Below, one piece after another: positions 9,073 to 17,003 of a DNA stretch of 64,000 bases. The position numbers were made by a program, and so were the translations under genes. The notes beneath the pieces are model-generated. The model did not search any database. It was given only the letters and a program-made list of their open reading frames with translations, and was not told where the DNA came from. Source of the stretch: Streptomyces sp. APSN-46.1 (GTDB lineage: Bacteria; Actinomycetota; Actinomycetes; Streptomycetales; Streptomycetaceae); assembly GCF_022815725.1 (NCBI RefSeq), contig NZ_JALGRF010000001.1:1116001-1180000 (forward strand), written 5' to 3'. The stretch's first letter is position 1. Each line of letters opens with the position of its first letter.

Positions 9073-9267
9073 GTGCGGATCTCCATCGACACGGCGGTGT
9101 GCATCGGAGCCGGCCAGTGCGCGCTGACCGCCCCCGAGGTGTTCACCCAGGACGACGACGGTTTCAGCGAGCTCCTGCCGGGCCGCGAGGGCGGTCACGG
9201 CAGCGCCCTGGTCCGTGAGGCCGCCCGGGCCTGCCCGGTGTCCGCCATCTCGGTACGGGAGCCCTGA
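9073..9267 (+). CDS. Small [3Fe-4S] ferredoxin partner of the P450
   Basis: 64-residue ferredoxin: CIGAGQC (two ligands), and ACPVSAI (third ligand) with the gap expected for the [3Fe-4S] ferredoxins such as SuaB/SubB that feed Streptomyces CYP105 enzymes. Start taken at GTG 9073 because GAGG lies six bases upstream and the protein then begins VRISIDT, like its relatives; GTG 9061, overlapping the P450 stop, is the alternative and would add four residues. Electron carrier from a reductase to the P450. Confidence 0.93.
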   Translation: MRISIDTAVCIGAGQCALTAPEVFTQDDDGFSELLPGREGGHGSALVREAARACPVSAISVREP

Positions 9268-9326
9268 GGCCGGCCGAACCGAACCGAACCGCAGCCTGCG
9301 GTCCCCCAACTCCCCAGCCCGTCGGC

Positions 9327-10334
9327 TCAGGAGCGGTCCATGAGCGTGACCGCCCGCCGCTCCAGGGCCGCGGAGCGGTCCACCAGGTCGGCGCACTCGT
9401 CGAAGAGCGCCCGCCGCGCGGACGCGTCGGAGTTCGGATCGGCCGTACGGGCCAGGTCGGCGATCCGCGACCAGTGGCGGCCGGAATCCCGGAAGAGCCC
9501 GGCCGCCTCCGGCCGACCGGCGAGGTCGAGGAAGTCGGCGTACAGCGGCCGGGTGGCACCGGGAGCGGTCCACTCCTCCTCCAGGCAGGCGTACAGCCGA
9601 CGGGTGCCCGCCGCGAAGGCCTCCGGCGTGCCGAAGCGGCGCTCCCAGCCCGTCTTGGTCCGGGTGTCGCGCAGCTGGGCGGCGAACTTCGCCATGCCCG
9701 AGAAGCCGAAGTTGACGTCGAACTGGTTGCCCAGCACGGGTCCGGTGAAGCGGGCGACGGTGGCGGCGACGGCCCCGTCGATGTCCGGCTCGGCGGTGGC
9801 CCGTCCGGTGGGCACGACCATCTGATGGCGGCCCTTGCGGTGCCCGGACCAGGCGGCGCCGAACTCCTCCCGGCCGATCCGGTAGGGGCTCTCGGCGCCG
9901 TCCTCGACGTAGAGGACGTCGTCATCCTCGTACCCGGCGACGACCACGGTGTACGGATCGGCGCCGGCCAATTCGGGGCTGACGGCGGCGCCGTGCCAGG
10001 GCAGCGCGGACTTGTCGACGGTGCAGAACACCGGCCACCCCGCGTCGAGCGCGGCGCGGACGCGGCCCCAGCGGGGTTTGGTGCTGCGCGTGGCCTCGTA
10101 CGGGACGTGCAGCCGGCCGAGGGCCACCTGCACCCAGGGTTCGGGGTGGGCCTGGGCGACGATCGTCGGGATCGGCGGCCGGCCGGCGTACTCGAAGACG
10201 AAGTACATGAAGCCGACACCGCCGGCGAGGCCCGCGACCAGCACCTCCTCGTGCACGCTGCCGAGGGCGTGCCGGATCAGGGAGCTCTCACGGTGGCGTC
10301 CGGTACCGAAGTCCTCATACACGAGCACGGTCAT
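9327..10334 (-). CDS. BtrH-N / DUF4872 family protein
   Basis: 335-residue protein with the two-part layout of BtrH-type proteins: an N-terminal cysteine-peptidase-like acyltransferase domain (residues about 10-135, with EEVLVAGLAGGVGFMYFVFE and the GYEDDDVLYVEDG strand) and a C-terminal DUF4872-like helical domain (from about 180). In butirosin biosynthesis BtrH moves an acyl group from a carrier protein to an amine. At the place where I expect the nucleophile Cys this protein reads GRHRESSLIRH, without Cys, so catalysis may differ or be lost (inference). No carrier protein or aminoglycoside genes are near. Family call fairly secure, function open. Confidence 0.75.
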   Translation of the reverse strand: MTVLVYEDFGTGRHRESSLIRHALGSVHEEVLVAGLAGGVGFMYFVFEYAGRPPIPTIVAQAHPEPWVQVALGRLHVPYEATRSTKPRWGRVRAALDAGWPVFCTVDKSALPWHGAAVSPELAGADPYTVVVAGYEDDDVLYVEDGAESPYRIGREEFGAAWSGHRKGRHQMVVPTGRATAEPDIDGAVAATVARFTGPVLGNQFDVNFGFSGMAKFAAQLRDTRTKTGWERRFGTPEAFAAGTRRLYACLEEEWTAPGATRPLYADFLDLAGRPEAAGLFRDSGRHWSRIADLARTADPNSDASARRALFDECADLVDRSAALERRAVTLMDRS

Positions 10335-10371
10335 GGGGCCACCCTAGGCCGTCCCCACCCACCCCCCGAAC

Positions 10372-10393
10372 TTCCTGTACAGTTGTCCAGGAA
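10372..10393. promoter_or_regulatory. Imperfect 22-bp palindrome, probable TetR operator
   Basis: TTCCTG-T-ACA.. mirrors ..TGT-C-CAGGAA with 18 of 22 positions symmetric. It lies between the divergent BtrH-like gene and the DUF1304-TetR unit, 50 bases before the DUF1304 start. Position, length and symmetry suit autorepression by the TetR encoded in that unit. Confidence 0.55.
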
Positions 10394-10443
10394 ATCCTGC
10401 TTGAACCCTCGCAAGCTCGAACCCTCGCGGAGTGGAGATCGCC

Positions 10444-10797
10444 GTGCACACGGTCGCCCAGGTCCTGATCGGCGCGATCGCCGCGCTCCACCTCTATTTC
10501 CTGGTCCTGGAGATGTTCCTGTGGCAGCGGCCGCCCGGCCGCGCGCTGTCCGGGTTCGACGCGGACACCGCGCGCGTCACCGCCATGCTCGCCGCCAACC
10601 AGGGCCTCTACAACGGCTTCCTGGCCGCCGGTCTGGTCTGGTCGCTGGTCATCGGCTCGCTCGCGACGCAGATCTTCTTCCTCTCCTGCGTGATCATCGC
10701 GGGGCTGTACGGGGCCGCCACCGCGAACCGGCGGATCCTCGTCGCCCAGGCCCTGCCCGGCGCGCTCGCCCTCGGCGCGGCGCTGCTGGCCTCGTGA
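10444..10797 (+). CDS. DUF1304 membrane protein
   Basis: 117-residue integral membrane protein with four hydrophobic helices (AQVLIGAIAALHLYFLVLEM; GLYNGFLAAGLVWSLVIG; IFFLSCVIIAGLYGAAT; ALPGALALGAALLA), the DUF1304 pattern. Start set at GTG 10444, with GGAG six bases before; GTG 10432 is possible but has the weaker site. The stop overlaps the GTG of the TetR gene, so the regulator is co-translated and is likely to control this gene. Molecular role of DUF1304 proteins is unknown. Confidence 0.88.
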   Translation: MHTVAQVLIGAIAALHLYFLVLEMFLWQRPPGRALSGFDADTARVTAMLAANQGLYNGFLAAGLVWSLVIGSLATQIFFLSCVIIAGLYGAATANRRILVAQALPGALALGAALLAS

Positions 10798-11360
10798 GCC
10801 CCGAGGACCCGCGGACGGCGCGGACCAAGGCCCGGCTGCGCGAAAGCCTGTTCGCCGAGTGCGCGGACCGCCCGCTGGGCGAGGTCAGCGTCTCGGCCGT
10901 GGTCCGCCGGGCGGGGATCGGGCGCGCCACGTTCTACCTGCATTACGAGGATCTCCCCGCGCTCGCCGTGGACGCCTGCGCCGAGGTGGTGCACGCGGCG
11001 GTCGACGCCCTGCACGCCTGGCAGACGGACCCCGCAGCGCCGCCCCCGGCCCGGCCCCCGGCGGCGCTGGCCGCCTTCCTCGCCGGCGCCGCCGAGCACG
11101 GCGGCCTGTACCGCACCCTGCTCCTCCCGGGCGGCGGCGGCCCGCTCGGCGAGCGCCTGCGCCGGGAGCTGCGGGCCCGCTCCCGCGCCGAGCGCGCGGC
11201 GGTGGGCGCTCCGCACCCCGACCTCGTCGCGTCTGCCGTGGCCGCCGCCTTCACGAGCGTCCTCGCGGACTGGCTGCACGGCCGGATCCCGGCGGCGGGA
11301 CCCGAGGAACTCGCGGACCTGGTCTGGCGCCTCCTCAAGGCCCTCCACCGCGCCGTCTGA
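10794..11360 (+). CDS. TetR-family transcriptional regulator
   Basis: 188 residues. N-terminal helix-turn-helix with PLGEVSVSAVVRRAGIGRATFYLHYEDLPALAVD (residues about 26-60), the TetR/AcrR recognition pattern, then a helical ligand-binding domain rich in Ala and Arg. GTG start overlaps the DUF1304 stop by four bases. Likely repressor of its own operon through the palindrome at 10372-10393. Ligand unknown. Confidence 0.9.
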   Translation: MSPEDPRTARTKARLRESLFAECADRPLGEVSVSAVVRRAGIGRATFYLHYEDLPALAVDACAEVVHAAVDALHAWQTDPAAPPPARPPAALAAFLAGAAEHGGLYRTLLLPGGGGPLGERLRRELRARSRAERAAVGAPHPDLVASAVAAAFTSVLADWLHGRIPAAGPEELADLVWRLLKALHRAV

Positions 11361-11428
11361 CCTCGCCGTCCGACACCCCGGGACCGGGGCCGTCCGCCGA
11401 GACCCGGCGGCCGGACACCCCTGAACCG

Positions 11429-11461
11429 GTGAGCCCCGCCGGGCTGACCGGCGGGGCTCAC
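11429..11461. terminator. Bidirectional hairpin terminator
   Basis: 14-bp perfect stem (GTGAGCCCCGCCGG and its complement) closing a 5-base loop, between the convergent TetR gene (ends 11360) and cold-shock gene (ends 11489). No T-run, as usual for high-GC actinobacteria. Confidence 0.8.
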
Positions 11462-11488
11462 GTCACGAACCGGACTCGCGAAATGGCC

Positions 11489-11692
11489 TTACCGGGGGAT
11501 CACCTGCTCCGCCTGCGGACCCTTGGGGCCCTGGGTGACCTGGTATTCGACCTTCTGGCCTTCCGCCAGCTCCTTGAAGCCGCTGGACTGGATGGCGGAG
11601 AAGTGCACGAACACGTCCGGGCCGCCATCGTCCTGCTGGATGAAGCCGAAGCCCTTTTCCGCGTTGAACCACTTCACGGTGCCTGTTGCCAT
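11489..11692 (-). CDS. Cold-shock domain protein (CspA family)
   Basis: 67-residue single OB-fold RNA/DNA chaperone. RNP1 motif KGFGFIQQ (residues 14-21) and RNP2 VFVHFSAI (residues 27-34) are intact; N-terminus [14 protein letters not shown] is the actinobacterial Csp signature. Length is normal. It would melt mRNA structure during cold or growth transitions. Monocistronic, closed by the strong hairpin at 11429-11461. The DEAD-box RNA helicase gene, a frequent functional companion, lies about 1.2 kb away. Confidence 0.97.
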   Translation of the reverse strand: MATGTVKWFNAEKGFGFIQQDDGGPDVFVHFSAIQSSGFKELAEGQKVEYQVTQGPKGPQAEQVIPR

Positions 11693-11805
11693 CAGTACTG
11701 ATCCTTCTCAACGTTCCACTGCGGGCCGCACACGCGGCCGTCTCGATACTGCCCGGGAGTCACCCCCACCACACCCTGGGCGCGGCCAACAGAGGCCTTT
11801 CGAAC

Positions 11806-12147
11806 TTACGGACGCCTTGTACCCGGAAAGGGGGAGCAGCGCTCTCGCGAGGCGACGGTGACCCGGCAGCCCAGACAGTGCGCGTGGCCGGTACGGGCGG
11901 CCGCGTCCCGGGTGCGCCAGTCCCACTCGGACACCGGACGCGGGCCGCTCGGCTTGCCCCAGCCGGCCAGGTGGAGCAGCCAGGTGACGAGCCCGGCCGC
12001 TCCGACCAGGGCGAGGCCCAGCCAGACGCCGGGGGTCCAGGCCGCGCACACGGCGAGGCCGGCTCCGGTGACGCCCAGCAGGGCGAGGGTGGTTCCGGTC
12101 CAGCCGGCCACGGTGTGGCCCAGATCGACGTGGCCGTGCGCGCTCAT
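11806..12147 (-). CDS. HGxxPAAW-family membrane protein
   Basis: 113-residue protein with two hydrophobic helices (TTLALLGVTGAGLAVCAAW and VWLGLALVGAAGLVTWLLHL) after the N-terminal motif HGHVDLGHTVAGWTG, the signature of the small actinobacterial HGxxPAAW proteins. The tail is longer than usual and ends with HCLGCRVT plus a basic stretch; the two Cys could bind metal or form a disulfide (inference). Role unknown. Divergent from the MarR gene, sharing the 90-bp region with its operator-like palindromes. Confidence 0.78.
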   Translation of the reverse strand: MSAHGHVDLGHTVAGWTGTTLALLGVTGAGLAVCAAWTPGVWLGLALVGAAGLVTWLLHLAGWGKPSGPRPVSEWDWRTRDAAARTGHAHCLGCRVTVASRERCSPFPGTRRP

Positions 12148-12206
12148 GATTCTCCCTGGAGGAACGGGCAGCAGTAGGCTCGGAGCAGGATCTTTTATCT
12201 CACGAG

Positions 12207-12219
12207 CTAAGTAACTTAG
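12207..12219. promoter_or_regulatory. Palindromic operator before MarR gene
   Basis: CTAAGTAACTTAG is a 13-base palindrome (central A). Four bases overlap a second symmetric pair, TTAG-atg-CTAA (12216-12226). AT-rich half-sites of this kind directly in front of a marR start are typical autoregulatory sites; they would cover the ribosome-binding region. Confidence 0.55.
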
Positions 12220-12237
12220 ATGCTAAGGAGTATCGAC

Positions 12238-12732
12238 GTGCAGGGCAAGTCCCGCCCCCCGGCCACGGCCGGGGAGGCGATTTCGCGCATGGACCAGTAC
12301 GTGGCCCTCGGCCTCATCGGCCAGCAGGAGGTGGCGCAGCTGCTCGGGCTGAACGTCACGGATCTGACGTGCCTGGGCCACATCCTGGGCGCCGGGGACA
12401 CCCCGCTCTCCGCCGGCGATCTCGCCGAGCTGACGAACCTCACCACCGGGGCCGTCACCGGGGTGCTCAACCGCCTGGAACGCGCCGGCTACGCGCACCG
12501 GCAGCCGGACCCGGCAGACCGCCGCCGCGTCCGCGTGGTGGCCGACCCGGCCGCCGCCGCCCGGCTCGTCGCGGTGTACGAGCCCTTCTACGCCCGTCTC
12601 GGCGCCGTGTTCGCCGAGTACTCCCCCGAGGAGGTCGCCGTCATCGCCGACTGGTTCGGGCGGGCGACGGTCGAGATCCGCGCCCATCTGGCCCAGGTGC
12701 GGGCCGGCGAGCTGGGTCCCGTCGCCCCGTAG
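12238..12732 (+). CDS. MarR-family transcriptional regulator
   Basis: 164 residues with the MarR winged helix: LSAGDLAELTNLTTGAVTGVLNRLERAGYAHRQPDPADRRRVRV (residues about 58-101) shows recognition helix and the basic wing (DPADRRRVRV). Start is GTG 12238, placed eight bases after a strong AAGGAG; the ATG at 12220 lies inside the operator-like region and before that site. Likely autoregulated through the palindromes at 12207-12226. Target and ligand not evident; the divergent HGxxPAAW gene is the nearest candidate. Confidence 0.92.
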   Translation: MQGKSRPPATAGEAISRMDQYVALGLIGQQEVAQLLGLNVTDLTCLGHILGAGDTPLSAGDLAELTNLTTGAVTGVLNRLERAGYAHRQPDPADRRRVRVVADPAAAARLVAVYEPFYARLGAVFAEYSPEEVAVIADWFGRATVEIRAHLAQVRAGELGPVAP

Positions 12733-12798
12733 TCACCGACTGGTAAAATGGGGCGGAAACTTAAAGCGCGGGGCGCATGCGCCCGGTGCGGACACGTA

Positions 12799-12844
12799 CG
12801 ACGAGCCGGGGCCCGTACCGAGGGGTACGGGCCCCGGCTCGTCG
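12799..12844. promoter_or_regulatory. Perfect 21-bp stem hairpin upstream of RNA helicase gene
   Basis: Two 21-base arms (12799-12819 and 12824-12844) are exact complements around the loop GAGG. A second perfect palindrome, GGGCGCATGCGCCC, sits just before it at 12771-12784, and TAAAAT at 12744-12749 could be a -10 box. The hairpin ends 65 bases before the helicase start. It can be the terminator of the MarR gene, or a 5' leader structure that the helicase itself unwinds; no T-run follows. Confidence 0.7.
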
Positions 12845-12909
12845 CCGTTCACCACTTTTCACCACTCCCGTTCGTATTCCGCGTGTCCTCTCTTCACGGA
12901 AGGTTCTGC

Positions 12910-14409
12910 ATGAAGAACCCGTCACCTCATGGGCGTTTCGGCATCAAGGCCGGAGCGAAGGCAGGCACCAAGCCGGGCGCCAAGGGCTCCGGCAAGGCTC
13001 CTCGGACCCTCGGGCCGCAGGGCGAGTTCGCGATGCCCGCGACGGTCATCCCGGCGCTGCCGCCGGTGGAGTCCTTCGACGAGCTCGGCCTGCCCCCTGA
13101 GCTGGTGACGACGATGACCGGACTGGGGGTGAAGGAGCCGTTCCCCATCCAGGCGGCCACGCTCCCCAACTCCCTCGCCGGCCGGGACATCCTCGGGCGC
13201 GGCCGGACCGGCTCCGGCAAGACCCTCGCCTTCGGCCTCGCCCTGCTGGCGCGGACGGCGGGGCAGCAGGCCGATCCGAAGCGGCCCCTCGCGCTGGTCC
13301 TCGTACCCACGCGCGAGCTGGCGCAGCAGGTGACCGAGGCGCTCACGCCGTACGCGACCGCCCTGAAGCTACGGATGGCCACGGTCGTCGGCGGGCTGTC
13401 GATCGGCAAGCAGTCGGGCGCGCTGCGCACCGGCGCCGAGGTCGTCGTGGCCACGCCCGGGCGGCTCAGCGACCTGATCGGACGGCGTGACGTCCACCTG
13501 GAGCGGGTGAAGATCACGGTCCTCGACGAGGCCGACCAGATGTGCGACCTGGGGTTCATGCCGCAGGTCACCGAGATCCTGGACCAGGTGCACCACGCCG
13601 GGCAGCGGATGCTGTTCTCGGCGACGCTGGACCGCAATGTGGACCAGCTGGTGCGCCGGTACCTGAAGGACCCGGTCTCGCACTCCGTGGACCCCCAGTC
13701 GGCGACGGTGTCCACGATGGACCACCACGTGCTGCACATCCACGCGGCCGACAAGTACTCGGCGGCGACCGAGATCGCCGCGCGCGAGGGCCGGGTGCTG
13801 ATGTTCCTGGACACCAAGCACGGCGTCGACCAGTTCGTGAAGCACCTGCGGGCCATGGGTGTCCGGGCGGAGGGGCTGCACAGCGGCAAGTCGCAGCCGC
13901 AGCGCACGCGGACGCTCGCGCAGTTCAAGAACGGGGACGTCACGGTCCTGATCGCGACGAACGTCGCCGCGCGCGGCATCCACATCGACGACCTCGACCT
14001 CGTGGTCAACGTGGACCCGCCGGCCGACAGCAAGGACTACCTGCACCGGGGCGGCCGCACCGCCCGGGCCGGCGAGTCCGGCAAGGTCGTCACCCTGGTC
14101 ACCCCGAACCAGCGCCGCGACATGGTGCGCCTGATGTCCGACGCCCGGATCCGGCCGACCATCACCCAGGTGCGCTCCGGCGAGGCGGCCCTGAGCCGGA
14201 TCACCGGGGCGAAGACCCCGTCCGGGGTGCCGCTGGCCGGCGCGGCGCCGACCGACGCCAAGGGCCGGCCGTCGGGCTCGGACCTCGGTTTCCGGGGGAT
14301 CGGGACCCGGCCCGGCCGACCGGGCAAGGGCAAGGAGTCCCGTAAGACCATCGAGGCGCGGCAGGCGGCCGAGGCCCGCCGCGCGGCCCGGGTCCGCAAG
14401 GGCATCTGA
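12910..14409 (+). CDS. DEAD-box ATP-dependent RNA helicase
   Basis: 499-residue DEAD-box helicase that unwinds RNA duplexes, acting in ribosome assembly or mRNA decay. Motifs in order: Q motif (PFPIQ), motif I GRTGSGKT, Ia PTRELAQQ, Ib TPGRL, II DEAD in VLDEADQM, III SAT, V ATNVAARGIHIDDL, VI HRGGRTARAG. The first 60 residues are a basic, Gly/Lys-rich tail (GAKAGTKPGAKGSGKAP), the C-terminus is basic and helical (SRKTIEARQAAEARRAARVRKGI), both likely RNA-binding. Start ATG 12910 follows GGAAGG by six bases. It is preceded by an extremely stable hairpin, which invites autoregulation. Cold-induced relatives are common; the neighbouring cold-shock gene fits. Confidence 0.96.
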   Translation: MKNPSPHGRFGIKAGAKAGTKPGAKGSGKAPRTLGPQGEFAMPATVIPALPPVESFDELGLPPELVTTMTGLGVKEPFPIQAATLPNSLAGRDILGRGRTGSGKTLAFGLALLARTAGQQADPKRPLALVLVPTRELAQQVTEALTPYATALKLRMATVVGGLSIGKQSGALRTGAEVVVATPGRLSDLIGRRDVHLERVKITVLDEADQMCDLGFMPQVTEILDQVHHAGQRMLFSATLDRNVDQLVRRYLKDPVSHSVDPQSATVSTMDHHVLHIHAADKYSAATEIAAREGRVLMFLDTKHGVDQFVKHLRAMGVRAEGLHSGKSQPQRTRTLAQFKNGDVTVLIATNVAARGIHIDDLDLVVNVDPPADSKDYLHRGGRTARAGESGKVVTLVTPNQRRDMVRLMSDARIRPTITQVRSGEAALSRITGAKTPSGVPLAGAAPTDAKGRPSGSDLGFRGIGTRPGRPGKGKESRKTIEARQAAEARRAARVRKGI

Positions 14410-14420
14410 CCCAGTACGCG

Positions 14421-14465
14421 ACGGCGCCGGCCCCCGGAAGCGGGGGCGGGGGCCGGCGCCGTTTC
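14421..14465. terminator. Bidirectional hairpin terminator
   Basis: 15-bp perfect stem (ACGGCGCCGGCCCCC, 14421-14435, with its complement at 14448-14462), 12-base loop, followed by TTT. It separates the convergent helicase and methyltransferase genes. Confidence 0.85.
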
Positions 14466-14481
14466 GGCGTTCCGGGCGCGG

Positions 14482-15462
14482 TCAGCGACGGCGCTTGCGC
14501 CGGGCCACGATCGCGCGGGTGACGAGCGGCGGGAGCAGGTCCTTGGCCAGCTTCCGCCAGCCCGCTGCCGCCGGCTTGCGCGCGGCGGGCGCCGCCTGCC
14601 GGGAGGCGGCCGGGGCCGAGCCGGTCGCGGCGCGCCCAGGGGCGGACGCGGGCGCTTCGCCGGGGGCGGCTTCGGCGGGGGCGGGGCGCAGCGGCTTCGG
14701 CGGCTCGGGCGCGACGAGCCCCTTGTCGCCGATGCGGACCAGCGGCCGGCCGGCCACCTGCTCCACGCCGTGCCAGACGCCCTCGCGGCCCTCCAGCCAG
14801 GTGCGCAGCTCCGACTGGAGCGGTTCGGGGTCGTCCCAGGTCGCGTAGAGCTTGTTCGGGGAGATGCAGATGACCCGCAGGTCTCCGGAGGCCACCGCGC
14901 CCCAGACGGCGGCGGCGACGCCGGGGCAGTGCGCGGCGCGGTAGTCGTCGAAGACGACGACGGCGCCCGGGGCGGCGAGGGCCCGCGAGGACGCGACGTC
15001 CAGGGCGACGTGCTCGTAGAGGTGCGAGGCGTCGATGTGGACGAAACGGCAGCTCGCCGCCTCCACCGTGTCCGTGACCACGGAGGTCGGGGCCTGGATG
15101 ACCGTCGGCAGCTCCTCGTGGAACGCCGTGTAGTTCGCCTCGAACGCGCGGCGGGTGAGGGTGGAGTACGAGCCCTGCATCTCCGCGAGGTTCGCGTCGT
15201 CGGGCGCGGGCGAGTCGAAGAGGTCGCAGACGGTGAACCCCTCGCCGGCGCGCAGGTACTGGCCGAGGAAGATCGCGCTCTTCCCCATGTAGACGCCGAG
15301 CTCCAGGATGTCGCCACGCTGCTGAGCGTCACGGTTCTGGCGGGTCAGAAACCAGTCGAAGAGCGCCTGGTCATACGCCGAGAACCAACCCTTGACCTGG
15401 CCGAACGCCGTGGGCACCGGCGGGGCGGGGGTGGTGGCGGACATGGGTGAAGCCTGCGACAC
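14482..15462 (-). CDS. Class I SAM-dependent methyltransferase
   Basis: 326-residue protein. The Rossmann core begins with ILELGVYMGKSAIFLGQYL (motif I, near residue 52) and continues with FVHIDASHLYEHVALDV and PGAVVVFDDYRAA, the pattern of Methyltransf_24-type enzymes often found beside glycan or natural-product genes. After about residue 240 comes a 75-residue Ala/Pro-rich linker ending in a basic segment (VTRAIVARRKRRR), which could sit on membrane or nucleic acid (inference). GTG start at 15462 is supported by GGAGGA seven bases upstream. Stand-alone gene; substrate unknown. Confidence 0.85.
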   Translation of the reverse strand: MSQASPMSATTPAPPVPTAFGQVKGWFSAYDQALFDWFLTRQNRDAQQRGDILELGVYMGKSAIFLGQYLRAGEGFTVCDLFDSPAPDDANLAEMQGSYSTLTRRAFEANYTAFHEELPTVIQAPTSVVTDTVEAASCRFVHIDASHLYEHVALDVASSRALAAPGAVVVFDDYRAAHCPGVAAAVWGAVASGDLRVICISPNKLYATWDDPEPLQSELRTWLEGREGVWHGVEQVAGRPLVRIGDKGLVAPEPPKPLRPAPAEAAPGEAPASAPGRAATGSAPAASRQAAPAARKPAAAGWRKLAKDLLPPLVTRAIVARRKRRR

Positions 15463-15699
15463 GGAGAGTCCTCCTCGAACGGAGCGGCATCGGACAACAC
15501 TGATTCACCGGCCGGGTACGCAGACCATAGACGCCCGAATGGACGCACGACGCGGTTCTTCGGCGCCGCGGGCCGAATGACACTCACCGTTCCGCCGGGC
15601 GACACCTGCGCGCAGCTCCGGCGTCCGCCGGAGGTCAGGAAACGCCCGGGGCGCGGGCCTGCGCGCGGCGCTCCGTGTCAGACCGCGACCAGACCGCGG

Positions 15700-16329
15700 T
15701 CAGACCGCGGTCCGCCGGAGCAGCCGCTGGGCGGCGGCGTTGCGGACGCGGCGGGTCCGGGCGGCGTCGGCGAGCAGGCTGAGGGCCTCGTACGAGGTCA
15801 CCGCCCGGACGGCGGTCCGCTGGCACCAGTCGGAGGCACCCGTGAGCTCCGCCGCCGACCACGGTTCGCCCTGGTTGATCGACTTGAGCAGGGTCCACTC
15901 GCGCAGCCTGCGCACCGGGAAGGCGCGGCCGGCCAGGACCTCGCCCATGGCCCGGGCCCAGCCGGGGAACCGCTCGTCGGCCAGCAGCTGCGCGGCCCGG
16001 CGGTCCAGGTGGGTGACCACGGCGCTCTCCGCCATCACCGTGTCGGGATCGCGCAGCACGGCGGCGACCCTCTCGGCCTCCGCGGCCTCGTCGGACACGG
16101 CGGCCAGGGAATCGAGGTGTCGGGCGTAGCGCCAGTGCTCGGGCGGGGCCGTCCCGTGCGGTACGACCGTCCGCTGCGGCGCGACCGTCCGCGGCGGCGC
16201 GACCGTCCGCTGCGGCGCGACCGTCCCCTGCGGCGCGACCGTCCGCGGCGGCGCGAGCGTCCCCTCGGCCGGGTTCGCCGGGCCGACCCCCGCTCGTATC
16301 TGGTCCTCAGCTCTCCCCATGCCTCCCAT
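15700..16329 (-). CDS. Hypothetical protein with N-terminal TVAP heptad repeats
   Basis: 209 residues, no recognised family. Residues about 24-62 are seven-residue repeats of the form RTVAPQ-G/R TVAPP, encoded by 21-bp tandem repeats at roughly 16150-16270. The rest is a helical domain (HWRYARHLDSLAAVSDEAAE...; LADERFPGWARAMGEVLAG; REWTLLKSINQGEPWSAAEL) that could be a HEAT- or winged-helix-like fold; Trp and Arg are conserved-looking but unassigned. Start at ATG 16329, or 16320 three codons later. Monocistronic. Confidence 0.65.
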   Translation of the reverse strand: MGGMGRAEDQIRAGVGPANPAEGTLAPPRTVAPQGTVAPQRTVAPPRTVAPQRTVVPHGTAPPEHWRYARHLDSLAAVSDEAAEAERVAAVLRDPDTVMAESAVVTHLDRRAAQLLADERFPGWARAMGEVLAGRAFPVRRLREWTLLKSINQGEPWSAAELTGASDWCQRTAVRAVTSYEALSLLADAARTRRVRNAAAQRLLRRTAV

Positions 16330-16414
16330 TCCACACGACGCGCCCGAACGGGTGGTGCGCAGGGTCCGTCAGCGGGCGGGGCGGCGCGGGGAGGCGCCCT
16401 GGCGGCGGGGCGGG

Positions 16415-16945
16415 TCAGCGCTCGTACGCCTCGTGCCCGCCGTGGCCCTGGAAGCCCTCGTGTTCCGGCTCGGGCAGCGGGGCGCCGGTTTCCAGCAGGG
16501 TCTTGAGGCTGGAGGCGATCATCGGCCAGGCCCGGCCGCACATGCCGATGAGGGTGCCGCCGGGCGTGAAGCCCTCGTGGAGGATGGTCAGCCGCGCGAG
16601 GGTGTCGCCGACCGGCTCGATCTCGTACGTCACCTTCGTGCGCAGCTCCCGCGCCAGCTCGGCCCGCAGCTCCTCCTCGATGCCGACGGAGGCGGCCCAC
16701 TGGGGGGTGAAGGTGTGCCAGGTGTAGGAGAGCAGCCGGTCCGGGACGCAGGCGAGGACCACCTGGGCGGCATCGCTGGTGCGGGCCCCGCGCTCCACCC
16801 ACTCCATGGCCGAGCCCACGGTCCAGTCCGTCTCGAAGCTCAGACCCCAGTAGCGGCGGGTGAAGGCGGGCTCGGTCAGGGCCTGCCAGACTCGGGAGGG
16901 GTCGGCCTGGATGTAGAGGGTGTAAGTGATCGCGCTGTCGCTCAT
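16415..16945 (-). CDS. SRPBCC / AHSA1-like protein
   Basis: 176-residue START-like (SRPBCC) domain protein: AITYTLYIQADPSRVWQAL at the N-terminus, FTRRYWG and LSYTWHTF strands, then TKVTYEIEPVGDTLARLTILHEGF and the C-terminal helix MIASSLKTLLETG. This layout is that of the Aha1-C-like (AHSA1) proteins, hydrophobic-ligand binders encoded singly or with ArsR regulators. Start at ATG 16945; the reading frame runs further upstream through a decayed gene and that extension is not credible. Ligand unknown. Confidence 0.9.
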   Translation of the reverse strand: MSDSAITYTLYIQADPSRVWQALTEPAFTRRYWGLSFETDWTVGSAMEWVERGARTSDAAQVVLACVPDRLLSYTWHTFTPQWAASVGIEEELRAELARELRTKVTYEIEPVGDTLARLTILHEGFTPGGTLIGMCGRAWPMIASSLKTLLETGAPLPEPEHEGFQGHGGHEAYER

Positions 16946-17003
16946 GGGCCCATGCTGCTTGACCGCGGGCCGCGCGCCCGGGATTTCCCCGTCGCGGCGG
17001 GGG

